DNA of 64,000 bases, from NCBI GenBank assembly GCA_033557465.1, contig CM066031.1:1229623312-1229687311 (forward strand), in the 5' to 3' direction. The DNA comes from Ichthyophis bannanicus. Lineage: Eukaryota > Chordata > Amphibia > Gymnophiona > Ichthyophiidae. The notes under the pieces are model-generated. The model did not search any database. It had not been told where the DNA came from and worked only from the letters and a program-made list of their open reading frames with translations. This document shows positions 31,860-42,022 of this stretch, piece after piece. Numbering within the stretch: position 1 is the stretch's first letter; each line of letters starts with the position of its first letter. The position numbers and the translations under genes were made by a program.

Positions 31860-32867
31860 TTAAACAAAACCTGTTCCTTCTACAGCCCTCAAAATATGGG
31901 GGAATCCAACTAAAGGTAAAATAATACACAATAAGTGAGGAAAATAACTGAAGGGAGACAGCCAGGTAATATCCTCTGCAGTAGAACCTACACTGCATCG
32001 GGGGGGGGGGGGGCGGCAGGCATTAATGAAGGCGAGCAATTGGGATGGATCATAGAAAGCAAATGTAGAGGAATTCATTTTGACAATACATTTTGAGGGA
32101 AATTTAAGAAAAAACTGACCTCCCAACAACAATACAGCAGGACGTAAAAGCAGAAAATCCCGTCTACGTTTCTTGGTCTCTATTGCAAGATCAGGAAAGA
32201 CCCGCACAGTCAGACCCAGAAAGGCAATGTCCCGTTTACGAAAAAACATTTTAAGGAACCAGTCCCTATCTGAGGCTAATGCAAAAGTTACAATTAATGT
32301 AGCGGGGGTAACAGTATCAACTAGAGAAGTTTCCAACAAAGCAGATACATCCAAAGAATCAGCTACATTCACCCCAGGTATATTCCCACCACCCTCTATT
32401 TTTTTCTTAAAAGGCAAATAATACACCTTAACCAAAGGTGGGTGCGACTCTACAGGTACCCCCAGTATTTCCATCGTATATTTCTTAAACATTTCCCTCA
32501 AACCCACAGAAGGGGCCTTAGGAAAATTAACTAAACGCAAATTAGAGTAACGGGACTGATTTTCCAACTTTTCTAACCGGAACTGCATTGCCATAAGGTC
32601 CTTTTGATAACCTTGTCCCAAATCTTCAACCTGAGTTATTTTCTGCTGCAACTCTGAAACGGAACTCTGCACTGCCGAGATTTCCAGCGTGTGTTGTTGC
32701 AAAAGACCGGTATGATCCTGAAGTTGAGATGATAAAAAATAAATCTGAGGAGCCAAAAGTTCACCCAGTTTAACAATTGCAGACCAGATTGTCTCGAGAG
32801 TAAATTCCGCAGGTTTCTGAAAGGGAAGAGAAAGCGAAACAGCTGCACCCTCCGCTCCAACCTCCAT
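31860..32867 (-). CDS. L1-type ORF1 protein: coiled coil plus RRM, 335 residues, open
   Basis: Residues ~60-125 have heptad-like spacing (LQQHTLEISAVQSSVSELQQ, continuing to LEKLENQSRYSN), then the LRLVNFPKAPSVGLREMF segment typical of Tx1/L1 amphibian-type ORF1 RRMs. The C-terminal domain has ASDRDWFLKMFFRKRD and FYDPSQLLAFINA. It would bind its own RNA as a trimer. The frame is fully open for 335 residues, longer than any other LINE protein here except the CR1 ORF2. The usual partner ORF2 is absent. Confidence 0.8.
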   Translation of the reverse strand: MEVGAEGAAVSLSLPFQKPAEFTLETIWSAIVKLGELLAPQIYFLSSQLQDHTGLLQQHTLEISAVQSSVSELQQKITQVEDLGQGYQKDLMAMQFRLEKLENQSRYSNLRLVNFPKAPSVGLREMFKKYTMEILGVPVESHPPLVKVYYLPFKKKIEGGGNIPGVNVADSLDVSALLETSLVDTVTPATLIVTFALASDRDWFLKMFFRKRDIAFLGLTVRVFPDLAIETKKRRRDFLLLRPAVLLLGGQFFLKFPSKCIVKMNSSTFAFYDPSQLLAFINACRPPPPRCSVGSTAEDITWLSPFSYFPHLLCIILPLVGFPHILRAVEGTGFV

Positions 32868-33277
32868 TATCCGTCGCTCAACCTCCGAGGCAGCAGAAAA
32901 CCCCGAGGCACCAGAGATGACTCACTAGGTGTGGAGGGGCTAAGCGCGGCAGACCTGCCGCACCGTAGAGCCGGCGTCCCTCCGCTCTCCACTCCCCTTC
33001 CAAGAACCAGGGGAGGGCTCGCCATCGGCACCGGACTCCCGTCCAACAAAGGCATTTTAAGGGGCCGCCACTGCTCCGGCGAAGAGATATCGGGCCCGGA
33101 GCCTCCCGCCGAGCTTAAATCAGCCGAGAGGTCCTTAGGGCCACTTATTGCCGGTTGTCCTGACCGCCGCTGCGGGACCAGAAAAGAATCAAGCGGACCA
33201 ACCGCAGGAGGTAACGGGGTCGAGGTCGCTGGGGTAGAGGAGGGCTTCTTGGCCCCTTTAGCTTTCCTTTTCCCCAT
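32867..33277 (-). pseudogene. L1-type ORF1, N-terminal part
   Basis: Begins MGKRKAKGAKKPSSTPATS: a basic start followed by Ser/Pro-rich, probably disordered sequence. Ends with a stop at LPRRLSDG, directly ahead of the Met that opens the coiled-coil/RRM frame at 32867. The stop codon TAA at the border ('gacggataatggagg') could be a single mutation separating one original ORF1, or the second Met could be the true start. Confidence 0.6.
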
Positions 33278-33569
33278 AAATCAGGAAGCACGGCCGCACA
33301 GCATACCCTTCAGAACACCATCTTGGATTCCCCCATCTTTTTTATTTTTAATGACAACTGCTATTTTGCAAACACAACTCGTACAGTTCTGGTTATCTGG
33401 ATCCTTCAAGCCAAAATGTATTTGTCTTAATAAAAAAAGTCTACTGGATCAATATTTAGCCTCGGTGGGCAGTGGGGGGTTTTTGGGGTTTTTTTAAGTA
33501 GCAGTCCCTGTGATAGCAGTCCTACTGTATATAGTTACATAATGTACATAGTTTCCCTTTATTACCAAG

Positions 33570-33705
33570 TTCAAATTCCTGTTACTTGTAAAATGCACTA
33601 CAGTTTTTCTGTATGTATATGTTTGGTTCCATGTAAACCGCGCTGATGATAATAGTGCGGTATATAAGAGATGTTAAATAAATAAATAAATAAATAAAAA
33701 ATTAA
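33570..33705 (+). repeat. L2-like LINE 3' tail
   Basis: Contains 'tgtaaaccgcgctgatgata', 'gtgcggtatataagag' and an (AAAT)n end at 33680-33705. It is only the last ~135 bp, severely 5'-truncated. Confidence 0.6.
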
Positions 33706-34314
33706 AACACTTTCTAATATTGAGCACTGGTATCCAGACAGCACTGTGCCTGCTAGTCAGCATTGCCAGTGAGCGCTGCTGCTCTCTGTGCGGCAGCTGT
33801 ATCTAGTTGTTTTTGCTGCTCTCTGTGCGGCAGCTGTATCTAGTTGTTTTTGCTGCTCTAAGTCATCCAGGTAGTTAACCGCATAGCAGTGCAGAACATC
33901 ATCTTTTTACTAATAATCTCTGACTCAGCCTCCATTCTGCCCATGGGCTATCCAGATAGTGCTGAGGCAGTCTATAAGGCTATTCAGCAACACTATCTAT
34001 ATATCCAGATATGCGCCAGTAAATATCGACCCATACAAGCTTTAGAAACTTAACTGGATTTGAATCAAGGAAATCTTGTAAAAGAAAACTTGGAGCATCA
34101 TTACTAAAATTTCATACCATAAAAGAACAGTCACCAAACTTATGGGCTGACATCATTACTGGCCGATTCATTCACACCAGAAGTCTACATTGTGAAGCAA
34201 GATTGATGCTGGATAACTTGGACAGTGCTACGCTACTGACTGATGACATCAGATTTAGAAAGAACTTGGCAAGAACTTCAGAAGTGATTATCTGTGCAGC
34301 TAAGAGCCTAAGAA
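33706..34314. other. Unassigned; includes a 2-copy 36-bp tandem duplication
   Basis: At about 33774-33852 the unit 'gctgctctctgtgcggcagc...' is repeated twice with near identity. From 34040 to 34320 the plus strand stays open (for instance WADIITGRFIHTRSLHC, MLDNLDSATLLTDDIRF), but no family was recognised and no splice or start signals stand out. It may be an old transposon fragment. Confidence 0.3.
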
Positions 34315-34620
34315 CTGCCATAGCAGGCAATACGAAAGGTTCATCAAGCCAGTATCTTCTTTCCAGCAATGGCCAACCTAGGTCACAATTACTTGGCAGG
34401 ATCCCGAAAAGCAGATCGTTTCCATGCTACTTACTCCCAGGGATAAGAAGTGCCTTTCCCAGCATCTGCCTTAACAGCTTATAGAACTTGTCTAAGCCTT
34501 TTTTAAACCCAGCTACACTAACTGCTTTTTCCACGCTCTCTAGCAACCAGTACCAGTACCAGTTCCTGGTCAATCTGCAGTTAACCCTTCCCCCATCCCC
34601 CCCCCCCCCCCCAAAAAGAA
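34315..34620 (-). repeat. CR1 3' UTR fragment
   Basis: 'catcaagccagtatcttctttcc', 'ggccaacctaggtcacaa' and 'cccagggataagaagtg' align with the CR1 3' UTR at 6060-6250. A run of 16 C at 34597-34612 lies where a short C tract is expected. No coding part remains. Confidence 0.65.
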
Positions 34621-34867
34621 GGAAAATTCTTTTACAAATTCCAGCACACCCTAGCCGCCAACTGTTGCAGGATAGGGAAGAACTAGTAGAAATAGAAGAC
34701 TGACTAGAATACTTACTAAACTCGGGATCCATGTTTCTTCCTTACTGTCCCTCTTTCAGTCACTTTCTGTCCTCCAAATTCATCCGTTCAATAAATTGTA
34801 AGCTCCACTGAGCAAGGACTGTCTTTTCTATGAGACAGACACAGTGCCTATAGCTTGTCAAGCTATA

Positions 34868-35036
34868 CAGGAGTGGAGGAGTTAGTCTAATGGTTAAAGC
34901 ACTGGCTTGGGAGCCAAGAGACCAGGGTTTGATTCCCATCAGCACTTCTTTTGGCCTTGGGCAAGTCACTTAACCCTCCATTGCCTCAGATAAAAATCCA
35001 AGTTATCAATGTCCCTGTTTAATGTACATTCCCTCA
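34868..35036 (+). mobile_element. tRNA-headed SINE (CORE/MIR-like)
   Basis: Starts 'ggagtggaggagttagtc'. It has an A box ('tagtctaatggttaaagc') and a B box ('ggtttgattcc'), so it could be transcribed by RNA polymerase III. These are followed by 'gggcaagtcacttaaccctcc', the MIR-like central sequence. The tRNA-like part does not fold into a clean tRNA gene with acceptor ends, so it is a SINE and not a tRNA. The LINE-type tail is missing or degraded. Confidence 0.8.
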
Positions 35037-35144
35037 CTTGGTTTGCAGCTTGTCGTGCTTGTGTGCATCAGTGATGCTGAGAGCTAAACTATCGGTAGTT
35101 TAACTACTGGCAGGGTCTCCCAAGATGGACAGGTCTCAGCTGAG

Positions 35145-36314
35145 GTGCCAGACCAAGACAAACCACCCATCTGGGCAGCTGCAGAATGGGATAGTGTTGA
35201 CGGCGGAGGATCACATTTCTGTGACAACAGTAACAACACCAAACTTAAACTGCGCAGAAGAAAGGCCCAGCAATCTACTTCTGTATCTTGCCATGAAAAC
35301 CCAATGGATAGTTACAACAAAACAAACTGTGCTGTAGTTCTGGAAGATGAGATCCCCAGGTTGGAAGGCACTCAACTAGCTACTGGGGAAGAGCTGAAGA
35401 CCTTTCAGAGTAAAGCCAGCATTTATGATGTGGTTGGATCAAAGCCCTCAGGACGTCTGACTGCTGATGTAGCTGCGCATGAAATGAGAGTCAGAAGCTG
35501 TAAAGATGTCTTACACATTGGAACATGGAACGTACGAAGCATGAACCAAGGGAATTTGGAGGTGCTCAAGTATGAAATGGAACTTGATCTGTTGGGTGTC
35601 AGTGAACTGAAATGGACTGGCATCGGGCACTTTGCATCAGATGATCACATGGTCTACTATGCTGGAAATGAAAGACAAAGAAGAAATGGTGTTGCATTTA
35701 TAATAAAGAAGAAACTTGCAAGAACTGTAATGAAATACAATGCAATCAGTGAACACTTAATCTCTATTTGGCTACGAGGAATGCCTATCAACACAACTAT
35801 AATTCAAGTATATGCCCCAATAACAGCTGCAGAAGAGAATGAAATTGAAGAGTTCTATGAACAAGTACAAGCTGAAATTGACAGAACATGCAAACAGGAT
35901 ATCCTGATAGTCCTGGGTGACTGGAACACAAAAGTTGGCAACAAAGAAGAAGGCAAAGTAATTGGAAAATATGGACTTGGCAACAGAAATGAAGCTGGAG
36001 AAAGACTGATAGAATTCTGCAAGACTAACGATCTATTCATCTCAAACACCTTCTTCCAGCAACACAAGCGGCAACTGTACACATGGACTTCACCCAATGG
36101 ATTGTATGAAAATCAAATTGACTACCTCTGTGGAAGTCAACGATGGAAAAGCTCAATAACATCAACAAAGACAAAACCTGGAGCTGACTGTGGTACAGAT
36201 CATCAAGTACTAGTATGCAAGCTAAAGTTGCAAAAGAGCAAACCACTCATGAATGCAGCAAAATATGACCTTGAGAATATACCACTGGAATTTAAAGACT
36301 TCCTGCAAAATTGA
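35145..36314 (+). pseudogene. RTE ORF: EEP endonuclease domain, open 389 codons
   Basis: The conserved start LHIGTWNVRSMNQGNLE occurs around residue 123. It is followed by LLGVSELKWTGIG (catalytic Glu), QVYAPITAAEENEIEEFY, LGDWNTKVG (Asp/Asn pair), and near the end YENQIDYLC and TDHQVLV, the final His box. All main nuclease residues are present. The ~120 residues before the nuclease lack a known domain. The frame ends with a stop at 36312-36314 (DFLQN*); downstream RTE sequence continues in degraded form. Confidence 0.85.
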
Positions 36315-36744
36315 TTTGCTGCTTTAGATACAAATGACAGAGCTCCAGAAGAGTTATGGAATGACATCAAGAAAGTTGTGTTGGAAGAAAGCGAGAAGTC
36401 TCTACAAAAGGTGAAAAAGAAAAAACAGCCAAAATGGATGATGGAAGAAACTCTGAAAATTGCCCAGAAACGCAGAGAAGCTAAAGCCAGAGGAGAAAGA
36501 AAGACAATCACAGAACTCAACAGAGCTTTCCAACATGCAGCAAGACAGGACAAGGAAAAGTACCACAATGACGCATGCAAGGAAATAGAAGCAAAACTAT
36601 TAGAGGAAGAACAAGATCGGCTTTCCTAAAGCTACGAGAGTTAAAGAAAAAGTTACAAGATGCTCAAGGTTCTATGTTGAATGATGCTGAGAAGATCAAG
36701 AAAAGATGGAAGGACTATACAGAGTTTTTATATGATAAATATTA
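36315..36744 (+). pseudogene. RTE ORF: linker between endonuclease and RT
   Basis: A lysine-rich frame (36378-36629) with KKKKQPKWMMEETLKIAQK and DKEKYHNDACKEIEAKL matches the region between nuclease and RT in RTE proteins. It breaks up near 36630 and stops at the PLE border ('tatatgataaatattaaatgg'). Confidence 0.75.
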
Positions 36745-38078
36745 AATGGACGAACAGCCGTTTCAACCTGTACCTTATGATTGGGACCACCGAAAAACAG
36801 CAAGCCGCCACATGGGCAACTAGGAACCAGTCAGGAAACGTGGCAGGAGGTTCTAAAATTGCCTTTATTAATCCACGGATCAGGTGCGACAACCCGACAC
36901 AGGCCGTGTTTCGTACACAACTTCCTCAGGGGTTGAGGGTACACTAAAAAACATTCATATAAATATAAATATGTAATAAAACCACAACAGACAAAACATG
37001 CAATAATATCATAGACATAAAAAAAAAATACAATACACCTCATCTTAATAAATAAAACAATAAATACATAAATAGTTATAATGTGATAAACCAATGATAA
37101 AACAAACATTTTGCAATAAACAATAAATAATAAATAACCATTGCCATTAAAAAAACATAATGTGAAGGATATATCTCATATACTGAAGTGCACAATAACT
37201 ATACTAAATGCAACCTGTACAAAGCAACGATTAAACAACAATTAAAATCACGAGAAAGGTGGAGAGAGAGGAGAAGAACTAGGAGGGAATATCGGAATAC
37301 ATTATTCATTGGAGGAAAATGAAAATAATACTACTATAACATATTTAAAACATATTTAAAAATATTACAAAATATTTCAAAACAAGAGGAGATAGGAGAT
37401 GAATCAGGGGAAACATATAAATTAATCCAAATAACCGTATAAAAATGTAGATTGATCCAATTAACCATATAAAAATTGAACATAATAAATTATTACTTTA
37501 AAAATATGAATTATAAAATATAAAATAGAATCCACAGAGTATCAGGTAAAAACCTACCACTGTAGACCTGCCAAAAGAAGCACTCTCTGATTGGCGGGAA
37601 CGTGGAAAACACCTGCCTCACACTCGCGATGTTGAATGAACTCTATGTACTAAATAAACAAAATGAACAAATAAAGAAATTAAAATTGCAACAAGCAGGG
37701 GTCAATATATGTGAACTAGTGCCCTAATAATCCTATGTCTAAACCAAGCGCAAAAGAATATGTGACATCTAGACTCCAAAAAATGACAGCATCCTGTATT
37801 TCAATGGCAGGAGATTACCATAAGAACCACTTGCGATCATACTTGTAACGTTGGGAAACCCCTCAGTATGATAATAAAGAAACACCTAAATATAATAAAT
37901 AAACCTATGTGCAATCTTAATAAAAAATATAGGAATACAGATAAAAAATAATCAAAATAAAAATACAAATACAAGAGGGGTTTAAAATCGCCAACCAGAT
38001 ACCGCCTCTAGAGCCGCTGTTAATAAAGAAAATATGCTCATTTAGAGAACTCTTCACCAATAACCAACGGATACTTTC
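36745..38078 (-). mobile_element. Penelope-like element 3' region nested in the RTE element
   Basis: On the minus strand an AT-rich ~1.1-kb stretch leads to a hammerhead-like motif (36893-36945), then 'ggattaataaaggcaatttt' with a polyadenylation-like AATAAA and a unique tail. This is the same order as at 1059-2450. It carries no protein. Its low-coordinate end falls in the RTE linker and its high-coordinate end near the RT C-terminus. Confidence 0.55.
36893..36945 (-). ncRNA. Hammerhead-ribozyme-like motif at a PLE 3' end
   Basis: Minus strand: CTGAGGA core (36929-36923), GAAA (36912-36909), stem III CAC/GTG around GGCCT, then GTC (36898-36896) and GGG pairing with CCC before the core. The elements match the motif at 2276-2322 base for base in stem III, with different stem-II filler. 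The core has G for U at the variable position, which hammerheads tolerate. Confidence 0.6.
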
Positions 38079-38082
38079 TGGC

Positions 38083-38845
38083 ACACCAATGGACTAAAAC
38101 CCAGAAAACAAGAAACTATTGATGTTGAAACAATCAAAGAACATAGTCTCAAAATGGGTCTGCACCTTAATGTAAAGAAGACAAAGATCATGACAACTGG
38201 CATAATCAACAGGTTCATCGTTGAAGGAGAAGAAATTGAAATTGTGAACAACTTTAACCTACTTGGATCAACTATCAATAAAGAAGCAACAAGCAGTCAA
38301 GAAATCAGATGATTGGCAGAATGGCTGTGAAAGACCTAGATAAGATTCTCAAGAGCAGAGATGTCTCTCTCCATACAAAGATTCAACTTGTTCGAGCCAT
38401 GGTATTTTCAATAACATCATATGGATGTGAAAGCTGGACAGTGAAAAAGACACAGGAAGAAAATTGATGCCTTTGAATTATGGTGCTGGCAGTGAATACT
38501 GTGCATACTATGGGCTGCCCAAAGAACAAACCAGTTGGTACTAGAGGAGATCAAACCTAAGCTTTCTTTAGAAGCTCAGATGACAAGACTTCGACTTTCA
38601 TACTTTGGACACATCATGCGAAGGGAGAGATCATTAGAGAAAGACATCATGCTTGGCAAGATAGAAGGTCAACGCAAAAGAGGAAGGCCAGCAATGAGAT
38701 GGATCGATACAATAACAGCAGCTATGGGTACCGGTCTGTCAACAATGAGCTGCCTGACTGAAGACCGAACACAATTTAGGATAGCTATCCAGAGGGTTGC
38801 CATGAGTTGACTCCGACTCGACGGCACTTAACAACAACAATGTAC
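38083..38845 (+). pseudogene. RTE RT C-terminal domain and 3' end
   Basis: The frame is broken at first (frameshifts near 38310 and 38455). It then opens as LEEIKPKLSLEAQMTRL, LSYFGHIMRRERSLEKD, KIEGQRKRGRPAMRWID, the conserved RTE C-terminus, ending just before the CAA-repeat tail. It is nearly identical by eye to the inverse of 48629-49350. Confidence 0.85.
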
Positions 38846-38932
38846 ATTACCAAGTTTAAGTTACAATGTAAACAGCTTTGAATGAAATGATAAAGCAGTA
38901 TAAACAAACCCTGTTAAATAAATAAATAACCA
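38846..38932 (+). repeat. LINE/SINE-type tail
   Basis: 'ttacaatgtaaacagctttg' and an (AAAT)n end resemble the L2-like tails elsewhere in the window. Confidence 0.5.
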
Positions 38933-39349
38933 ATAGTCATAGTGGGCCTATATTTAGTGCAATAGATATTTGCAAGTCCTGGAGTTTATACTATTTTTCT
39001 GTCTCTCTTATGGAGATTAGCCACCGGCACTGAAACTAAGACCTGGATATTCAATGCTGGGGCCAAATCCGGCCACCGGCATTCAATATCCAGGTCAGCT
39101 GAACAGTAACTAAACTAACCGGACAGCACCAATATTCTGCCGCTGCCTGGCAAGCTTTGGTGGCGAGAGTTAGGCTACTAACTTTTAGTGCTTAGTGATA
39201 ACTGGACAGCAGCGGCATCGAGTAATAGCAGCACTAACCACATTAATGTCGCTGAATATCCCATTCACCATGATTAGCGCAGTTAGCAGGTACGATAAAT
39301 GCATTAATCAATTTAAATATCAGGCCTTATATATCTATGTAGATTTTAC
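38933..39349. other. Probable intron; possible MITE at 39030-39330
   Basis: Related blocks 'ctggatattcaatgctgg', 'ggcattcaatatccagg', 'cgctgaatatccc' and 'aatatcaggcc' suggest an old palindromic MITE. Termini and target duplication could not be fixed. Confidence 0.3.
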
Positions 39350-39490
39350 CTGTCAGTTGGATCTTTCAGCATTCTAGCCAAATCCAGTATGGCTCCAGGT
39401 TTCGGGGTCCATGTTAATACATCTGAACCTTTTCTAATAAGACTGTTTAGTTCATCTGGATCATTCTTAAGATTTGTTTCCTTGATGTAC
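39350..39490 (-). CDS. Candidate host exon 1 (141 bp), gene not recognised
   Basis: Minus strand: acceptor 'ttggtcatttag' (AG at 39492-39491), then one base completing a codon, then 46 codons starting YIKETNLKNDPDELN and including LTWTPKPGAILDLARML, then two bases (AG) and donor GTAAAA (39349-39344). The 141-bp length is symmetric. The leftover AG is completed by the T that opens the exon at 13166. The upstream open stretch to 39663 lacks a start context and is treated as intron. I cannot assign the protein to a family. Confidence 0.5.
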
Positions 39491-39879
39491 CTAAATGACC
39501 AAATTAATACTTTATTAAAGACGGCATCATAAAGTGCATCTGTTATAATTACAAAACTCAAAGCACTGTACAAAGCCTGTTTAAGGATCCTTTCAGGACC
39601 ATCACTAGTCCAATGTATTCCTTCCCCCATTGTTATAAAAGTAGGGAGGTTTGTATCAGTCACCTAAAGCAAGTCCTTCTGGAATGGCTGTCATGGTTCT
39701 ATCTGCCCCTTTTAAACCCCCCGAGTGTGTATAGTGGGCATGGATTGGTAAGAGTGTTATGCACAGCAGTGGGTTGTTTCTACACGCAAATCAAGACACA
39801 AAAATGTAATAGGGAAGGGGCATTCCGCAGACAAAACATTTTACATAATAATAATATTAAGGTAAATATTACATGTTTA
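39491..39879. other. Unassigned, probably intronic
   Basis: Minus-strand codons remain open from 39663 to 39491 (including MGEGIHWTSDGPERIL), but this runs through the acceptor of the candidate exon and shows no family features. It could instead be an extension of the exon. Confidence 0.3.
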
Positions 39880-40905
39880 TCTCCAAAGTCCACCATATAG
39901 GAGATTGAAGGAAAAAACTTTCAACAAACAAATTGAGCGCCTGATTAATTCTGACCTATATGTTCTTCTATGTTTTATAATATAACTAGAGGTGGAGATT
40001 ACAGAGTTGATAACTTTACTAATCTGAACTACTTTCTTTTACTTTCTGTGAAGAACTTCAGCTGAGAGGGCAAGAAAAAGGCATATGTTCTTTCTTGGTT
40101 TTTGATCATACATTTTCATGGAGATTTTAAAAAGAAACCCATATCCAAAGCCTAAACTCTGGAACAAAGGATTACAAATTTTCTCCTCACTTCTACTGTG
40201 GCAGGAGATAAGTGAAGAAATAGATTAAAATTTCCTCAAATACATTAAAAGAAAGCTTAAACTTGAAAAATGATCAGTTCAAATCTGTATCACTTGCAAA
40301 AACATTGCCACCAATGTTGCTCTTCTGGAAGCTTCTTCAAAAGAAATTTCCAATAACTGTCAAATTAATATTACTTGATGATGATAAAACATCGAATCCG
40401 CCTGTATACTAATCCTTTAATGAGAACCTGGCACATAATAAACTCTTAATAATTTGGGTGGTAAGTCAGCAGAAAGTTGTAAAATGATTACAAAATTAGT
40501 TTTAAGCATTTCCATTGCAGAAAATTAATAAATCACAACTTATTATATGTAAAGTTATTCTCTACATTATCAAGTTTAGAATATAATACAGTATTATCCT
40601 TGCAGCAAACATTAAAATGGGTCTCCTCTAGCTTATTAATCCTCTTCTTTTGGGTATCAATTTCTTCAGTATTACTCCTAATTCAGTCCTTCTGTGCTGC
40701 AAACTTAGCAGCTGCTTCACCTGAGAACATACAAAACTACGATAGGCAACTTACTAAAGCTGATTCTAATTGAGCCATCATTGCCGGTAATTCCAGAGTA
40801 GAAACTTCCCTAGAATGATAGAAGGAAGCCCATCCTTATCCTGACAGCCACTAAAGCTAATAATTTTAAATGACAGAACCTTAGGGAGTTCCAACCTGAT
40901 ATCAA
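39880..40905 (-). pseudogene. L1-type ORF1, degraded copy
   Basis: Minus-strand reading with many stops gives INKLEETHFNVCCKDN, LYSKLDNVENNFTYN, LRVYYVPGSH, RRKFVILCSRV, DMGFFLKSP and KNQERTYAFFLPSQLKFF. Each aligns with part of the open ORF1 at 31860-32867. After the end of ORF1 the sequence runs into 'caatctcctatatggtgg' with no sign of an ORF2 before 39700, so this may be a second ORF1-only copy, although its 3' end is unclear. Confidence 0.65.
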
Positions 40906-40942
40906 GTGTTGCAGGCTCATAAATCCCCTTTGATACACCCAG

Positions 40943-41310
40943 TAACCAAGGCACGGCGGATGCGGTGCCCCTCCCCTTCCCCCCCCCCCACCTGCAATAA
41001 CTCACAACACTCCATTGTTGGCATAACACCGGTCGCAGCTTTATTAACTTTAACAAACTTCAACAATAATTCCAAACAAAACATTCCCGCCTCTACCTCC
41101 ACAGTAATGACACACCAGCCATGTGGGTAGCAAAGTGAGGTCATCGCTGTTGCCACCACAGCGAGGCTACTGCTATCATCCTACCACCCCTTCCTCCGGC
41201 TTCGCCATATTACTAGCAAAAGCCTCACCGGGGTTATCTGGGTGAGGGGTAACCCCGCCCAACTAATAGCTCAGGCTCCGGACCCCGGAAACCTCCGGGA
41301 TCCCGCCACC
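40943..41310 (-). repeat. Ngaro-like terminal repeat B2
   Basis: About 370 bp, nearly identical to 41645-42022 in the same orientation, running from 'taaccaaggcacggcgga' to 'ggatcccgccacc'. It marks the 3' end of the element. Confidence 0.9.
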
Positions 41311-41644
41311 CCTCCCCCCCCCCCAAGCTGCAACACCCCCATCTCACCACCCCAATCCCAATGTTGGGCAGGAGGGCGGGATGTCTGCTGCCTCCTGCCC
41401 TGCGCACCCGAATGTGAGGCGCGCCGGCTCCAGCTCCCTCTCCTCCCTCCCCCCTCGCCTCCACCAATACCGATTGGCTCCTGCCGCTGCCACTCAGCTG
41501 TGGGAGCCAATCAATTTAAAGGATGCCATCCCGGCCTCCCGGCATGCCTCCGGCCCCTGCGGCCCGTGGCACGAAGAGGATGCCACCCACCGCCGGTCCG
41601 GTTACTGCCGGCCGGCTAGGTACGTGGCCCTGCGACCTTCCTAA
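41311..41644 (-). repeat. Ngaro-like A2 segment
   Basis: GC-rich ~330-bp spacer between the two B repeats. In split-direct-repeat elements this segment matches the 5' end A1, which is missing here. Short open frames in it are not considered genes. Confidence 0.7.
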
Positions 41645-42022
41645 TAACCGAGGCACGGCGGACGCGGTGCCCCTCCCTTTCGCCCACCCCCCCCCCACCC
41701 GCAATAACTCACAACACTCCATTGTTGGCATAACACCGGTCGCAGCTTTAGTAACGTTAACAAACTTCAACAATAATTCCAAACAAAACATTCCCGCCTT
41801 TACCTCCACAGTAATGACTCACCAGCCATGTGGGTAGCAAAGTGAGGTCATTGCTGTTGCCACCGCAACAAGGCTACTGCTATCATCCTACCACCCCTTC
41901 CTCCGGCTTCGCCATATTACTAGGAAAAGCCTCACCGGGGTTATCCGGGTCGGGGGTACCCCACCCCCGTCCAACTAATAGCTCAGGCTCCGGACCCTGG
42001 AAACCTCCGGGATCCCGCCACC
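41645..42022 (-). repeat. Ngaro-like internal repeat B1
   Basis: Direct repeat partner of B2. Beyond 42022 the two copies share a C run and 'aagctgc', with an extra small hairpin ('ggttcagg...ccctgaacc') present only beside B1. Confidence 0.9.

Larger units (their letters stand above)
31733..33334 (-). mobile_element. ORF1-only L1 derivative (HAL1-like), 15-bp TSD
   Basis: ATCTTTTTTATTTTT is duplicated at 31718-31732 and 33335-33349. On the minus strand the element starts 'gggggaatccaagatgg', encodes an L1-type ORF1 (next entries), then goes straight into a ~120-bp 3' UTR ending 'aataaatagcaatttaaa'. No endonuclease or RT is present, although the 5' end and 3' end both look intact. This resembles mammalian HAL1 elements. 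A second ORF1 fragment of the same family lies at 39880-40905. Confidence 0.8.
35037..38845 (+). mobile_element. RTE-clade LINE with internal RT core missing, PLE inserted
   Basis: The element carries an open endonuclease region (35145-36314), then a linker (to about 36740), then unrelated PLE DNA (36745-38078). It resumes with the RT C-terminal domain (38083-38810) and the 3' end 'gactcgacggcacttaacaacaacaa'. That 3' end is characteristic of vertebrate RTE elements. The RT palm with the catalytic YADD box is absent, so PLE arrival was accompanied or followed by deletion. A second, inverted 3' copy at 48629-49528 still has the YADDT box. Confidence 0.85.

Noticed and set aside
34868..34940. 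A tRNA gene with A and B boxes
   Set aside because: It carries a MIR-like body downstream and lacks a proper acceptor stem, so it is a SINE head.
39491..39663. Extension of the candidate exon to a Met at 39663
   Set aside because: The acceptor at 39492-39491 explains the exon border and phase better; the extension shows no family features, though it cannot be excluded.
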